A stretch of 28,000 bases of DNA, from NCBI GenBank assembly GCA_950069165.1, contig CATMIT010000007.1, positions 1 through 28,000 of the forward strand, in the 5' to 3' direction. The DNA is from an uncultured Flavobacteriales bacterium (GTDB lineage: Bacteria > Bacteroidota > Bacteroidia > Flavobacteriales > BACL11). Below are positions 8,962 to 16,929 of this stretch, piece after piece (the stretch's first letter is position 1; each line of letters opens with the position of its first letter). Below the pieces are notes generated by a model that was not told the DNA's origin, did no database searches, and was given only the letters and a program-made list of their open reading frames with translations. The translations under genes were made by a program, and so were the position numbers.

Positions 8962-9201
8962 ATGCAAGCACCAATAATCCCTTCCTTTTTTAAAATACCT
9001 AAATCAAAAATATTTGACTATAAACCAAGGCATTACGATAAAAGGAAAGAAGCATTGGAGCAACTCAAAAATAAAGGAAAAAGAACAAAAGGTTTGTTTT
9101 TTAACAGAAAAATCAAGCAAAGTATTGCAGGAAACAGATCAAAAAGAATAATTTTTATCATTATTGCCTTACTTTTGTTGGTCTATTTAATTTTATCATA
9201 A
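8962..9201 (+). CDS. small basic tail-anchored membrane protein, conserved upstream of mutL
   Basis: A 79-residue protein. The first 55 residues are basic and polar, with a KIFDYKPRHYD segment and a FFNRKIKQ stretch. A single hydrophobic helix (about 61-78) forms the very C-terminus after NRSKR. It resembles a family of small Bacteroidota proteins with an F-x-Y-x-PR-x-Y motif and a C-terminal helix. These are often misnamed riboflavin synthase subunit beta and commonly lie beside mutL and rhomboid genes. No enzyme function is plausible at this size. mutL starts 10 bp downstream, so the two are probably co-transcribed from the box at 8950. Confidence 0.7.
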   Translation: MQAPIIPSFFKIPKSKIFDYKPRHYDKRKEALEQLKNKGKRTKGLFFNRKIKQSIAGNRSKRIIFIIIALLLLVYLILS

Positions 9202-9211
9202 AAAATAAGCA

Positions 9212-10975
9212 TTGGATATTATTCAACTACTTCCTGAACATGTGGCAAACCAAATTGCAGCCGGAGAGGTTATTGGGCGCCCCGCTTCTGCTGTGAAAGA
9301 AATGCTAGAAAACGCCTTAGATTCTGGTGCAACAAAAATTAAACTTTACATAAAAGATGCAGGTAAAACACTTTTACAAGTAGTAGATAATGGTTGTGGG
9401 ATGAGTGAAACAGATGCTCGGATGAGTTTTGAAAGACATGCTACCTCAAAAATAAATAAAGCAGATGATTTGTTTGCTATAAAAACCATGGGATTCAGAG
9501 GGGAAGCAATGTCATCCATGGCGGCAATAGCACATATTGAAATGAAAAGCAAACTTACAGATAAAGAGTTAGGCACACATATTTTTATTGAGGGAAACCA
9601 AGTGAAAAAACAAGATGATTGCTCCTGTTCAAACGGTACTTCAATTTCCATTAAAAATTTATTTTACAATGTACCAGCTCGCAGGAATTTCTTAAAATCG
9701 GACAAAGTGGAAACAAGGCATATTATGGAACAGTTTAGCCGAATTGCCTTGGCAAATCCTGACATTAAGATGAGTATGTATTTAGATGATGTAGAACACT
9801 TCCACTTAGAGAAATCGAACAAACGACAAAGAATTGTGAATGTAACTGGGGCGAAAAGCAATCAAAAATTGGTACCTATTAAGGAGGAAACAACTTTGGT
9901 AAATTTGAGTGGTTTTATAGGAAAGCCAGAGTTTTGCAAACGAACGCGGGGAGAGCAATACTTTTTTGTAAATAACCGATTTATCAAAAGCCCCTACCTA
10001 CATCATGCTGTTAAAAAAGCTTATGACGGCTTAATTCCTGACAATTATTTCCCCTCTTACTTTTTGTATTTAGATATTGATCCAAAATTAATTGACATTA
10101 ATATTCACCCTACAAAAACGGAAATAAAATTTGAAGATGAGAGGTCAATTTACGCTATTATTCGTTCAGCTGTTAAGCATTCCTTAGGTAAATATAATGT
10201 AGCGCCAACTATCGATTTTAATCAGGAAACAGCATTCGATATTCCTGTTTTAGAACAAGGGAAAGTTTTGACTCAACCAAAAGTAAAAGTTGATACTAAC
10301 TTCAATCCTTTCGAAAAAGAAAAACCTACCGAGATATTTTCTTGGGGAGATGTTGTATCAGAAAATAAAGAGACTAAAATTCAGCAAGAAATAGAAGTAA
10401 AATGGAACACGGAATTGCAGAATAAACAGTTTCTGCAAATCAACAATCAATTTATTTTGTTAGAAACAGAAAATGGGATCATAATTATACATCAGCAAAG
10501 AGCACACGAACGGATTCTATTTGAATATTATCAAAGCTTGCTTGAAAACAAAAAAACAAAATCACAACAATTGGCTTTTGCCTATAATCTTACATTTACT
10601 AATTCTGATTATTTATTAATAATACAGTTGAAAGAACCTTTGCGTAATTTAGGTTTCGGATTTGAATTAAAAGGGAAAAACAAGATTGAAATAAACTCAA
10701 TCCCTCCTGAATGTGCAGATGGAAATTTGGAGACTATTTTTGAGGAAATTTTGGAACAAGAAAAAAATGATAATCAGTTGGTGATTTCGACAAAAGTGAA
10801 AATAGCAAAAGTGTTAGCAAAAAACATTGCAATAAAAAAGGGGAAGAGCTTAGAACAGGAAGAAATGAAGGTACTTATAAGTAATTTGTTTGCTTGCAAT
10901 TTACCAAGCATTTGTCCAAGTGGGAAAACAACTATAATTAATTTATCTTTAGAAGATATTACAAAACACTTTTAG
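9212..10975 (+). CDS. mutL: DNA mismatch repair protein MutL
   Basis: A 587-residue GHKL ATPase and mismatch-repair factor. The N-terminal domain has the ATPase motifs ENALDSGA (E33, N34), DNGCGM (59-64) and GFRGEA (94-99), then the PARRNFLKS segment. The C-terminal dimerisation domain (about 400-587) has HQQRAHERILFE (427-438) where endonuclease-type MutL carries DQHA-x2-E-x4-E, and CPSGK from C568 where they carry CPHGR. The first metal-binding aspartate is replaced by H427, so nuclease activity is uncertain. The start is TTG at 9212: a stop at 9206-9208 precedes it and MDIIQLLPEHVANQIAAGE matches the conserved MutL N-terminus. The rhomboid gene begins one base after its stop. Confidence 0.95.
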   Translation: MDIIQLLPEHVANQIAAGEVIGRPASAVKEMLENALDSGATKIKLYIKDAGKTLLQVVDNGCGMSETDARMSFERHATSKINKADDLFAIKTMGFRGEAMSSMAAIAHIEMKSKLTDKELGTHIFIEGNQVKKQDDCSCSNGTSISIKNLFYNVPARRNFLKSDKVETRHIMEQFSRIALANPDIKMSMYLDDVEHFHLEKSNKRQRIVNVTGAKSNQKLVPIKEETTLVNLSGFIGKPEFCKRTRGEQYFFVNNRFIKSPYLHHAVKKAYDGLIPDNYFPSYFLYLDIDPKLIDINIHPTKTEIKFEDERSIYAIIRSAVKHSLGKYNVAPTIDFNQETAFDIPVLEQGKVLTQPKVKVDTNFNPFEKEKPTEIFSWGDVVSENKETKIQQEIEVKWNTELQNKQFLQINNQFILLETENGIIIIHQQRAHERILFEYYQSLLENKKTKSQQLAFAYNLTFTNSDYLLIIQLKEPLRNLGFGFELKGKNKIEINSIPPECADGNLETIFEEILEQEKNDNQLVISTKVKIAKVLAKNIAIKKGKSLEQEEMKVLISNLFACNLPSICPSGKTTIINLSLEDITKHF

Positions 10976-10976
10976 C

Positions 10977-11717
10977 ATGGATTATCGACCAGGAAATTTC
11001 AGGCAGTTACCAGAAGTAGTAAAAAACTTGCTCATTATAAATGGATTATTCTTTTTAGCAACCATCACATTGGATGGTATGGGCTTTGATATGTATCGGT
11101 TTTTTGGGCTTCATCAATTTCAATCAGCCGAATTTATGCCCCACCAACTCATTACTCACCTTTTTATGCATGGCAATTTCACCCACCTTTTCTTTAATAT
11201 GTTTGCCCTTTGGATGTTTGGAAAAGTATTGGAAAATGTATGGGGAGGAAAGAAATTTCTTATTTATTATATGATTACAGGATTAGGTGCAGCAGCTATT
11301 CACTTGGGGGTAAGCCAGTATGAAATTATGAGTTTGCAAGCACAAATAAGCAGCAATGATTTAAATACAATACTTAATGAAGGTGGTGATATTTTAGCTG
11401 GAGGACAAAATTATACAAACCCAATTATGGGTAAACTGAATTTATTAATTCACACTCCTACAGTTGGTGCTTCTGGGGCTGTTTTTGGCGTTTTATTGGC
11501 TTTTGGGATGTTGTTTCCAAATGCACTCTTATATATCTATTTTGCAATTCCTATCAAGGCAAAATATTTTGTAATCCTCTATGGACTTTTAGAATTATAT
11601 GCTGGTATTAGCAATAATCCTGCCGATAATGTTGCACATTTTGCACATTTAGGTGGAATGATTTTTGGCTTTTTACTAATCAAATATTGGAGAAAAAACT
11701 CAAATAACTTTTTCTAA
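10977..11717 (+). CDS. rhomboid family intramembrane serine protease (first of two)
   Basis: A 246-residue multi-span membrane protein with all rhomboid landmarks: HLFFNMFALWMFG in the second helix, the catalytic serine S166 in GASGAVFG, and the catalytic histidine H224 in HFAHLGG. Rhomboids cut transmembrane helices of other proteins inside the membrane. It follows mutL by one base and is immediately followed by a second, divergent rhomboid (ATG at 11718, directly after this stop). An insertion of about 35 residues (about 110-155) sits between the second conserved helix and the serine helix. Substrate unknown. Confidence 0.92.
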   Translation: MDYRPGNFRQLPEVVKNLLIINGLFFLATITLDGMGFDMYRFFGLHQFQSAEFMPHQLITHLFMHGNFTHLFFNMFALWMFGKVLENVWGGKKFLIYYMITGLGAAAIHLGVSQYEIMSLQAQISSNDLNTILNEGGDILAGGQNYTNPIMGKLNLLIHTPTVGASGAVFGVLLAFGMLFPNALLYIYFAIPIKAKYFVILYGLLELYAGISNNPADNVAHFAHLGGMIFGFLLIKYWRKNSNNFF

Positions 11718-12596
11718 ATGAGCACTGTATTGAAGGATATAAAAAAGAATTTTAAGAGAGGGGATTCGCTTACCAAACTCATCTATATTAATGTAGGAGT
11801 TTTTCTGTTTGCTAGTGTTTTACATGTTTTATCATTCCTTTTTATGGTGAATTCTTTGGAAATTTTAAACTATTTTACTCTACCAGCAAGCATATCACAT
11901 TTTATAAAAAAACCATGGAGCATAATTACATATATGTTTTTGCATCAGAGCTTTATTCATTTACTATTCAATATGCTTTGGATCTACTTTGGTGGTCAAA
12001 TTTTTCTCTCCTTTTTCGATAACACTAAACTAATAAGCACTTATGTACTTGGGGGAATATCTGGTGCTGTCCTTTTTATTATTTCCTATAATCTTTTTCC
12101 GGTTTTTGCTAACACCCTGACAAATACTATGGCAATGGGGGCTTCCGCCTCAGTGCTTGCTATTATTATGGCAATTGCTACCAAATCGCCTAACTATTCT
12201 ATCCGTTTATTTCTTATTGGCAACATCAAACTAAAACACATTGCAGCAATCAGTATTGTTTTAGATATATTAAGTATCCCTCAAGGAAATGCGGGCGGAC
12301 ATATCGCTCATTTAGGTGGTGCTTTTTTTGGTTATTTATATGTAAAACAGTTAAATGTCGGAAATGATATTGCAACGAGTTTTAATAAAATAATGGATTA
12401 TTTGGCCACTTATTTACAAACAGAGCCCAAACTAAAAAAAGCTTATAGCAGAAAAAAATCAGATCAAGATTTTAGAAAGGAAAAAATACAAGAGCAAGCA
12501 AAAATTGATAATATTTTAGATAAAATTGCAAAATCTGGTTATGAAGGGCTTACAAAAGATGAAAAAGATACCCTGTTTAAAGCAAGTAAAAAGTAA
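11718..12596 (+). CDS. rhomboid family intramembrane serine protease (second of two) with cytoplasmic tail
   Basis: A 292-residue rhomboid with HLLFNMLWIYFGG, catalytic serine S143 in MGASASV and catalytic histidine H198 in HIAHLGG. Beyond the last helix is a hydrophilic tail of about 75 residues. It ends in a small charged segment (ILDKIAKSGYEGLTKDEKDTL) of the kind found at the C-terminus of many Bacteroidota rhomboids. It is clearly diverged from its neighbour, so this is not a recent tandem duplication. The stop of one gene and start of the next are adjacent, implying coupled expression. The next gene begins 3 bp downstream. Confidence 0.92.
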   Translation: MSTVLKDIKKNFKRGDSLTKLIYINVGVFLFASVLHVLSFLFMVNSLEILNYFTLPASISHFIKKPWSIITYMFLHQSFIHLLFNMLWIYFGGQIFLSFFDNTKLISTYVLGGISGAVLFIISYNLFPVFANTLTNTMAMGASASVLAIIMAIATKSPNYSIRLFLIGNIKLKHIAAISIVLDILSIPQGNAGGHIAHLGGAFFGYLYVKQLNVGNDIATSFNKIMDYLATYLQTEPKLKKAYSRKKSDQDFRKEKIQEQAKIDNILDKIAKSGYEGLTKDEKDTLFKASKK

Positions 12597-12599
12597 AGT

Positions 12600-13658
12600 T
12601 TGAAAAATCTAAGCTTCATAAATAAGATTTTGTTTTTTATAAATTCTTTGTTATTAGTTGGGCAAATTTTATCCTATTTATCTCCATTTGTTAGCCCTAG
12701 TATTTTTTGGCCAATTGCCTTTTTTGGCTTATTGTTTCCCGTTTTTTTTATTTTAAATCTTCTCTTTATTTGTTATTGGCTTATTTTAATGAAAAAACCA
12801 TTTTGGGCAAACCTAATAGTGCTTTTAATAGGGATGAATTCAATTGAAACATTAATAGGGAATTCGGAAGAGGAAAATGCAATAGAGAAGGAAAATAGTT
12901 TCAGTATTATGAGTTATAATGTGCGGCTTTTTAACGCCTATAATTGGATTAAAAAAGAGGGAGTAAAAAATGAAATTTTTGATTTGTTTAATCACATGAA
13001 TACCGACATTCTTTGTATTCAGGAGTTTTATGCACCAAAGCAGTTGCCAAAATTAGATTATCCTTTTCAGCATATTGGTTTGCAAAATAAAAAAAGCCAG
13101 TGGCATATGGCAATTTACAGTAAATTTAACCAAATAAATAAAGGAACAGTTAGCATAAAAGGAGAGAGAATGAACAATACTTGTATTTTCTCGGATATGG
13201 TTTTAAAGGGAGATACCATCAGAATTTATAATATTCATTTGGCTTCCAATTGGTTCGACAAAAGAGATTTGGCTTTTATGGAAAATCCGGAAATAAGTAA
13301 AAAAGCGATAAAAAAAGGGGTGTTTGGAATAGTTAAAAGATTAAAATACTCTTTCCAGAAACGCGCCATTCAAGTAGAGGTGATAAAACAGCATATGGAA
13401 AAATCTCCCTACACAATTATTGTTTGTGGCGATTTTAATGATACGCCAAATTCCTATGCTTACAACAGAATTTCTGAAGGATTAGAAGATGCTTTCCTCA
13501 ATAAAGGAAAAGGAATTGGTAGCACTTTTTTAGGGAAAATACCCTTTTTGCGTATTGATTATATTTTGCATAGTACTAAGTTTAAAACAAATACCTTTAC
13601 TACACATCAGCAAAAACTTTCTGACCATAAAGCAATAGAAAGTAGTTTGGGTTTTTAG
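12600..13658 (+). CDS. membrane-anchored endonuclease/exonuclease/phosphatase family protein
   Basis: A 352-residue protein. The first 85 residues hold about three membrane helices; the rest is an EEP domain. Visible catalytic elements are SYNVRLFN (about 105), CIQEFY with E142, GDFNDTP (D278, N280) and SDHKAI (D342, H343). Family members hydrolyse phosphodiester bonds in nucleic acids, lipids or inositol phosphates. With this membrane topology the substrate is not obvious and could be a lipid or an envelope metabolite. The start is TTG at 12600; the resulting MKNLSFINKILFFINS agrees with the usual N-terminus of this Bacteroidota family. It ends the mutL-rhomboid cluster, 5 bp before the opposing tRNA-Leu. 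Confidence 0.85.
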   Translation: MKNLSFINKILFFINSLLLVGQILSYLSPFVSPSIFWPIAFFGLLFPVFFILNLLFICYWLILMKKPFWANLIVLLIGMNSIETLIGNSEEENAIEKENSFSIMSYNVRLFNAYNWIKKEGVKNEIFDLFNHMNTDILCIQEFYAPKQLPKLDYPFQHIGLQNKKSQWHMAIYSKFNQINKGTVSIKGERMNNTCIFSDMVLKGDTIRIYNIHLASNWFDKRDLAFMENPEISKKAIKKGVFGIVKRLKYSFQKRAIQVEVIKQHMEKSPYTIIVCGDFNDTPNSYAYNRISEGLEDAFLNKGKGIGSTFLGKIPFLRIDYILHSTKFKTNTFTTHQQKLSDHKAIESSLGF

Positions 13659-13663
13659 AAAAG

Positions 13664-13747
13664 TGCCCAGAGCGGGAATCGAACCCGCACGCTCATCAGA
13701 GCACATGGCCCTCAACCATGCCTGTCTACCAATTTCAGCACCTGGGC
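13664..13747 (-). tRNA. tRNA-Leu (anticodon GAG)
   Basis: Read on the minus strand this folds as a class II tRNA of 84 nt. The acceptor stem GCCCAGG pairs with TCTGGGC (one G-T), with discriminator A at 13664. The D-loop contains AATTGGTAGA. The anticodon arm is CATGG-TTGAGGG-CCATG with anticodon GAG at 13711-13713. A variable arm of leucine type follows, then the T-arm GCGGG-TTCGATT-CCCGC. CCA is not encoded. It lies downstream of tRNA-Lys and the hairpin at 13768-13791. Confidence 0.95.
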
Positions 13748-13767
13748 AAAAGGGCTAAATTAAAAGA

Positions 13768-13791
13768 AAAATCCCGCTAAAACGGGATTTT
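13768..13791 (-). terminator. hairpin terminator between tRNA-Lys and tRNA-Leu
   Basis: A perfect 9-bp inverted repeat (AAAATCCCG / CGGGATTTT, loop of 6) starts 2 bp downstream of tRNA-Lys on the minus strand. In that direction it is followed by a U-rich run (TTTTTCTTTTA when the last stem bases are included), as in an intrinsic terminator. tRNA-Leu then needs read-through or its own weak promoter in the 20 bp before it. Confidence 0.7.
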
Positions 13792-13792
13792 G

Positions 13793-13865
13793 TGACCTGA
13801 CTGGGGCTCGAACCCAGGACCCTCTCCTTAAAAGGGAGATGCTCTACCTGCTGAGCTATCAGGTC
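13793..13865 (-). tRNA. tRNA-Lys (anticodon TTT)
   Basis: Minus-strand cloverleaf of 73 nt. The acceptor GACCTGA pairs with TCAGGTC, with discriminator A at 13793. The D-arm is GCTC...GAGC. The anticodon arm is TCTCC-CTTTTAA-GGAGA with anticodon TTT at 13830-13832. The T-arm is CTGGG-TTCGAGC-CCCAG. CCA is not encoded. A -7-like box lies 15 bp upstream of the mature 5' end. Confidence 0.96.
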
Positions 13866-13880
13866 GTTTAAAAAGGGCTG

Positions 13881-13888
13881 CAAATATA
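13881..13888 (-). promoter_or_regulatory. -7 box (TATATTTG) for tRNA-Lys
   Basis: On the minus strand TATATTTG matches TAnnTTTG exactly. Its last base is 16 nt before the mature 5' end of tRNA-Lys, so the predicted start is about 8-9 nt upstream of the tRNA. A TTTG lies 15 bp further upstream, somewhat closer than the usual -33 spacing. Confidence 0.55.
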
Positions 13889-13927
13889 TTACTATTTCTC
13901 AATCAAAAAAATCTTTTTTCATAAGTT

Positions 13928-15091
13928 TTATACATGAATAGGATACCTTTTAAATTCTGCATTTTTATCGAACAATAAACGGTAAGTTTTTAGTTTTTGA
14001 TAAGGAGTTGTTCCAAGCCCTTCAATGAGTTTTAGCATCTTAGGATTAAAATCTCCAACCCATGTCATTATAATATTTTTATACTTTTTGCTTTCTAGAA
14101 ACTGGAAGGCAATTTGCTGAGCAAGTGCTCCTTCAACGCCTTTTTTCTGAAATTCAGGAGCAACCCCAAACACTACTCCATGCACATTTTTTGGTGGTTT
14201 TAGTTTTAACAAAAACCAAAATTTAATTTTCCCAAAAAAATTAAAGTTACCATTTATGTATTTAAAAACCTCATTCAGTTCAGGTAAAAATATAGAAAAT
14301 GCAATTGGTTCATTTTTATAATAAGCAAACCAAATTATTTTTTCATCCATAATAGGGCTCATCTTATTAATGATACTTATAGCTTGCTTTTGCTTCATTG
14401 ACTTAAAATTACGAAATGAATTACCCCAAGCTTTGTTGTAAACTATACGGAAATCCTCCGCATATTTTAGCTTCTCCTTCTTCCTAATATGATCAAAAGT
14501 ATAATCTTTATCTTCAGCTATTCTCTCTGCTCTTATCTTGTATTTTTCTTGTAATGGAGCAGTAACTTCCCTTATCGCTACATGCTGATTGTAATAGGTT
14601 TTGAAGCCATAATCCTCAAAAAAAGCTTGGTAATAAGATGGATTATAATTGTTTGCATAAACGCTAGGATTATCAAATCCTTCCACCAATAATCCCCAAA
14701 ATTTATCCTTTTCCCCAAAATTTATTGGACCATCCATTGCCTGACAATCTTGTTTTTTGAGCCATTTTTTACAAGCATCAAATAAAATAAAAGCTGATTT
14801 TTTATCATTTATACACTCAAAAAAACCCATCCCCCCAACTGCTATTTTGCCACTTTTCATTTTCCTATTTACAAATGCAGCAACTCTGCCAATTACTTCT
14901 GATTTTTCATCAAGCAAAATCCATCTAATTGCTTCTCCATGTCTTAGCTGTTTATTCTTCTTTTTATCAAAAACCGACTCAATATCTTGTCTTAAATGTG
15001 GTACCCATACTTTAGTGTTTTTATATATCCTAAAAGGAAGTTGATGAAAACTTTTTATTGTCCTTTTATTATTTACTTCAACTAATTGCAT
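13928..15091 (-). CDS. GNAT-like acyltransferase family protein
   Basis: A 387-residue soluble protein without signal peptide. The C-terminal quarter shows a GNAT acetyl-CoA-binding pattern, VFGVAPEFQKKGVEGALAQQ (about 304-323), followed by IIMTWVGDFNPKMLKLIEGLG, typical of the last GNAT helices. The N-terminal half (VWVPHLRQDI, then GRVAAFVNRK and MGFFEC) looks like a second, degenerate GNAT fold. Related Bacteroidota proteins are usually labelled hypothetical or N-acetyltransferase. The acceptor is unknown. It stands alone on the minus strand, divergent from the SDR gene with 40 bp between starts. Confidence 0.65.
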   Translation of the reverse strand: MQLVEVNNKRTIKSFHQLPFRIYKNTKVWVPHLRQDIESVFDKKKNKQLRHGEAIRWILLDEKSEVIGRVAAFVNRKMKSGKIAVGGMGFFECINDKKSAFILFDACKKWLKKQDCQAMDGPINFGEKDKFWGLLVEGFDNPSVYANNYNPSYYQAFFEDYGFKTYYNQHVAIREVTAPLQEKYKIRAERIAEDKDYTFDHIRKKEKLKYAEDFRIVYNKAWGNSFRNFKSMKQKQAISIINKMSPIMDEKIIWFAYYKNEPIAFSIFLPELNEVFKYINGNFNFFGKIKFWFLLKLKPPKNVHGVVFGVAPEFQKKGVEGALAQQIAFQFLESKKYKNIIMTWVGDFNPKMLKLIEGLGTTPYQKLKTYRLLFDKNAEFKRYPIHV

Positions 15092-15131
15092 TTTAATTCA
15101 TTAATTTGTAGAGTAAAAATAATATTAATTT

Positions 15132-15932
15132 ATGAAAAACAAAGTTATTATCATTACAGGTGCCTCATCAGGTATTGGAGAAGCATTAGCTTTTGCATTG
15201 GCAAAGAACGGAAATAAATTGGTGCTTGCTGCCAGAAATATAGGGAAACTTGATTTTGTTATAGAAAAAATAAAAGAAGAAAATATGAGCGCAATCTCCA
15301 TAGAAACGGATGTTAGTAAAGTGGAAAATTGCAAAATACTAATAGAAAAAACCATTGCAGAATTTGGGAGAATTGATGTACTTATCAATAATGCTGGAAT
15401 TTCCATGCGAGCATTATTTCACGAATCGGACTTAGAGGTGATAAAAACAGTAATGAATACCAATTTTTGGGGAACAGTTTATTGCACAAAATATGCCCTA
15501 CCCTATTTACTAAAAAGCAAAGGTTCCTTAGTGGGGGTTTCCTCCATTGCTGGACACATTGGCCTACCAGAAAGAAGTGCTTATTCTGCTTCCAAATTTG
15601 CAATAAATGGTTTTTTGGAATCCATTAGAAATGAAAATCTAGAAAACGATTTACATGTGCTTATTGCTTTTCCAGGCTTTACTGCATCTAATATCAGAAA
15701 ATCAGCACTTACAAAAGATGGAACACAGCAAGGAGAAAGCCCAAGAAATGAACAAAAAATGATGACAGCTAAGATGGTAGCAGAAAGAATTATTTGTGCT
15801 ATAGATTGCAGGAAAGATTCACTTATTATGAGTACTAATGGTAAACTTATTTTGTTTATCAATCGCTTTTTTCCTAAGCTAGCAAAACGATTGGTTTTTA
15901 ATCATTTCAAAAAAGAGAAAAAAAGCAACTAA
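15132..15932 (+). CDS. short-chain dehydrogenase/reductase (SDR) family oxidoreductase
   Basis: A 266-residue classical SDR. The cofactor motif is TGASSGIG (9-16) and INNAGIS is near 85-91. The active-site serine lies in VGVSSIAG (about 138), and the catalytic pair is Y151-x3-K155 in YSASK. The protein is an NAD(P)-dependent oxidoreductase of unknown substrate. The C-terminal region with a hydrophobic stretch (LILFINRFFPKLAKRLV) and basic tail resembles membrane-associated SDRs acting on lipids, which is only a hint. The stop and the aroK start overlap by one base (TAATG). Confidence 0.9.
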   Translation: MKNKVIIITGASSGIGEALAFALAKNGNKLVLAARNIGKLDFVIEKIKEENMSAISIETDVSKVENCKILIEKTIAEFGRIDVLINNAGISMRALFHESDLEVIKTVMNTNFWGTVYCTKYALPYLLKSKGSLVGVSSIAGHIGLPERSAYSASKFAINGFLESIRNENLENDLHVLIAFPGFTASNIRKSALTKDGTQQGESPRNEQKMMTAKMVAERIICAIDCRKDSLIMSTNGKLILFINRFFPKLAKRLVFNHFKKEKKSN

Positions 15933-16429
15933 TGAGAATTTTCTTGATTGGATTTATGGGCTGTGGAAAAACAACTTTAGGAAAAAAGTTAGCAAAACAT
16001 TTAAATTTTAATTTTATTGATTTGGACCGTTTTATTGAAAATAAAACAGTAAAAAATATCAATGTGATTTTTGATGAAAAAGGGGAACAATATTTCAGAG
16101 ATTTGGAAAAAGAGAGTTTAAATGAAATTTACAAAATGGATAATCTTGTAATTGCAACAGGAGGTGGAACGCCTTGTTTTTCCGATAATATGCAAACAAT
16201 GTTAGAAAAAGGAATTTGTATTTATCTAAAAATGAAAGCAGAGGATTTGGCAGAAAGACTAGGTAAAGAAAAAAACAACAGACCACTCATTTGTCATCTT
16301 ACAAAAAATGAGTTAAATGATTTTATAAGTGAAAAACTTATGGAAAGAGAAAAATTTTATAAGAAAGCACACTATATTCTATCAGCAAAAAACATTAGTA
16401 AATCAGATGTTATCAAACTAATTTCTTAG
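15932..16429 (+). CDS. aroK: shikimate kinase
   Basis: A 165-residue kinase with the P-loop GFMGCGKTT (7-15) and DLDRFIE (about 31-37). ATGGGTPC carries the shikimate-binding glycine run, and NNRPLI (about 115) is the lid arginine region. It phosphorylates shikimate in chorismate synthesis; aroC near the right edge acts two steps later but is not in the same transcript. Its start overlaps the SDR stop by one base, and its TAG overlaps the stop of the convergent phosphoribosyltransferase gene. Confidence 0.93.
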   Translation: MRIFLIGFMGCGKTTLGKKLAKHLNFNFIDLDRFIENKTVKNINVIFDEKGEQYFRDLEKESLNEIYKMDNLVIATGGGTPCFSDNMQTMLEKGICIYLKMKAEDLAERLGKEKNNRPLICHLTKNELNDFISEKLMEREKFYKKAHYILSAKNISKSDVIKLIS

Positions 16430-16923
16430 GAAAGATACACCCCTACATTTTTTTCTAACTCTACAGAAATATGTTCTTTTAAAGTTGTAGACAAGGATAA
16501 GCCAACAAAATCTGCTTTTATTGGGAAACGATTGTGGTTTCTATCAACAAGCACTAGGGTGGATAGTCTTTTTAAGGGAACCGATAAAAAATATTTTGCA
16601 CCATAAATTAGTGTTTTTCCTGAGTTGAGCACATCATCAACTAAAATCAGTACTTTGTTTTTGTATTCACTTTCTGAAATATCAACTTCTATATCTTTAT
16701 AAAAAGGATGATCTTTATCTACTTTTATGGTGGCTAGTTTTACTTTTATATCTGAAATTTCTGTTAGTTTGTCTGCTATCTTTTTAGCTAATAATACACC
16801 CCTATCTGCAATTCCAGCAATTATTATTGATTTCTCTTTATAATTTTGCTCATAAATTTGCCAAGCCAAACGATCTAGTTTTTGCTGAACTTGTTTTTTG
16901 TCTAATACTAGTGTTTTGCTCAT
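16426..16923 (-). CDS. PyrR-like phosphoribosyltransferase
   Basis: A 165-residue type I phosphoribosyltransferase. The PRPP-binding motif VLILVDDVLNSGKTL lies at 91-105. An upstream GIADRGVLLAKKIA segment and a late ADFVGLSL strand follow the PyrR/uracil PRTase pattern. PyrR proteins in some bacteria regulate pyrimidine genes and have uracil phosphoribosyltransferase activity. Here no pyrimidine gene is nearby, so the biochemical role is inferred only at family level. The lipoprotein gene lies 6 bp upstream on the same strand, probably in one transcript. Confidence 0.8.
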   Translation of the reverse strand: MSKTLVLDKKQVQQKLDRLAWQIYEQNYKEKSIIIAGIADRGVLLAKKIADKLTEISDIKVKLATIKVDKDHPFYKDIEVDISESEYKNKVLILVDDVLNSGKTLIYGAKYFLSVPLKRLSTLVLVDRNHNRFPIKADFVGLSLSTTLKEHISVELEKNVGVYLS

Positions 16924-16929
16924 GAGTTA

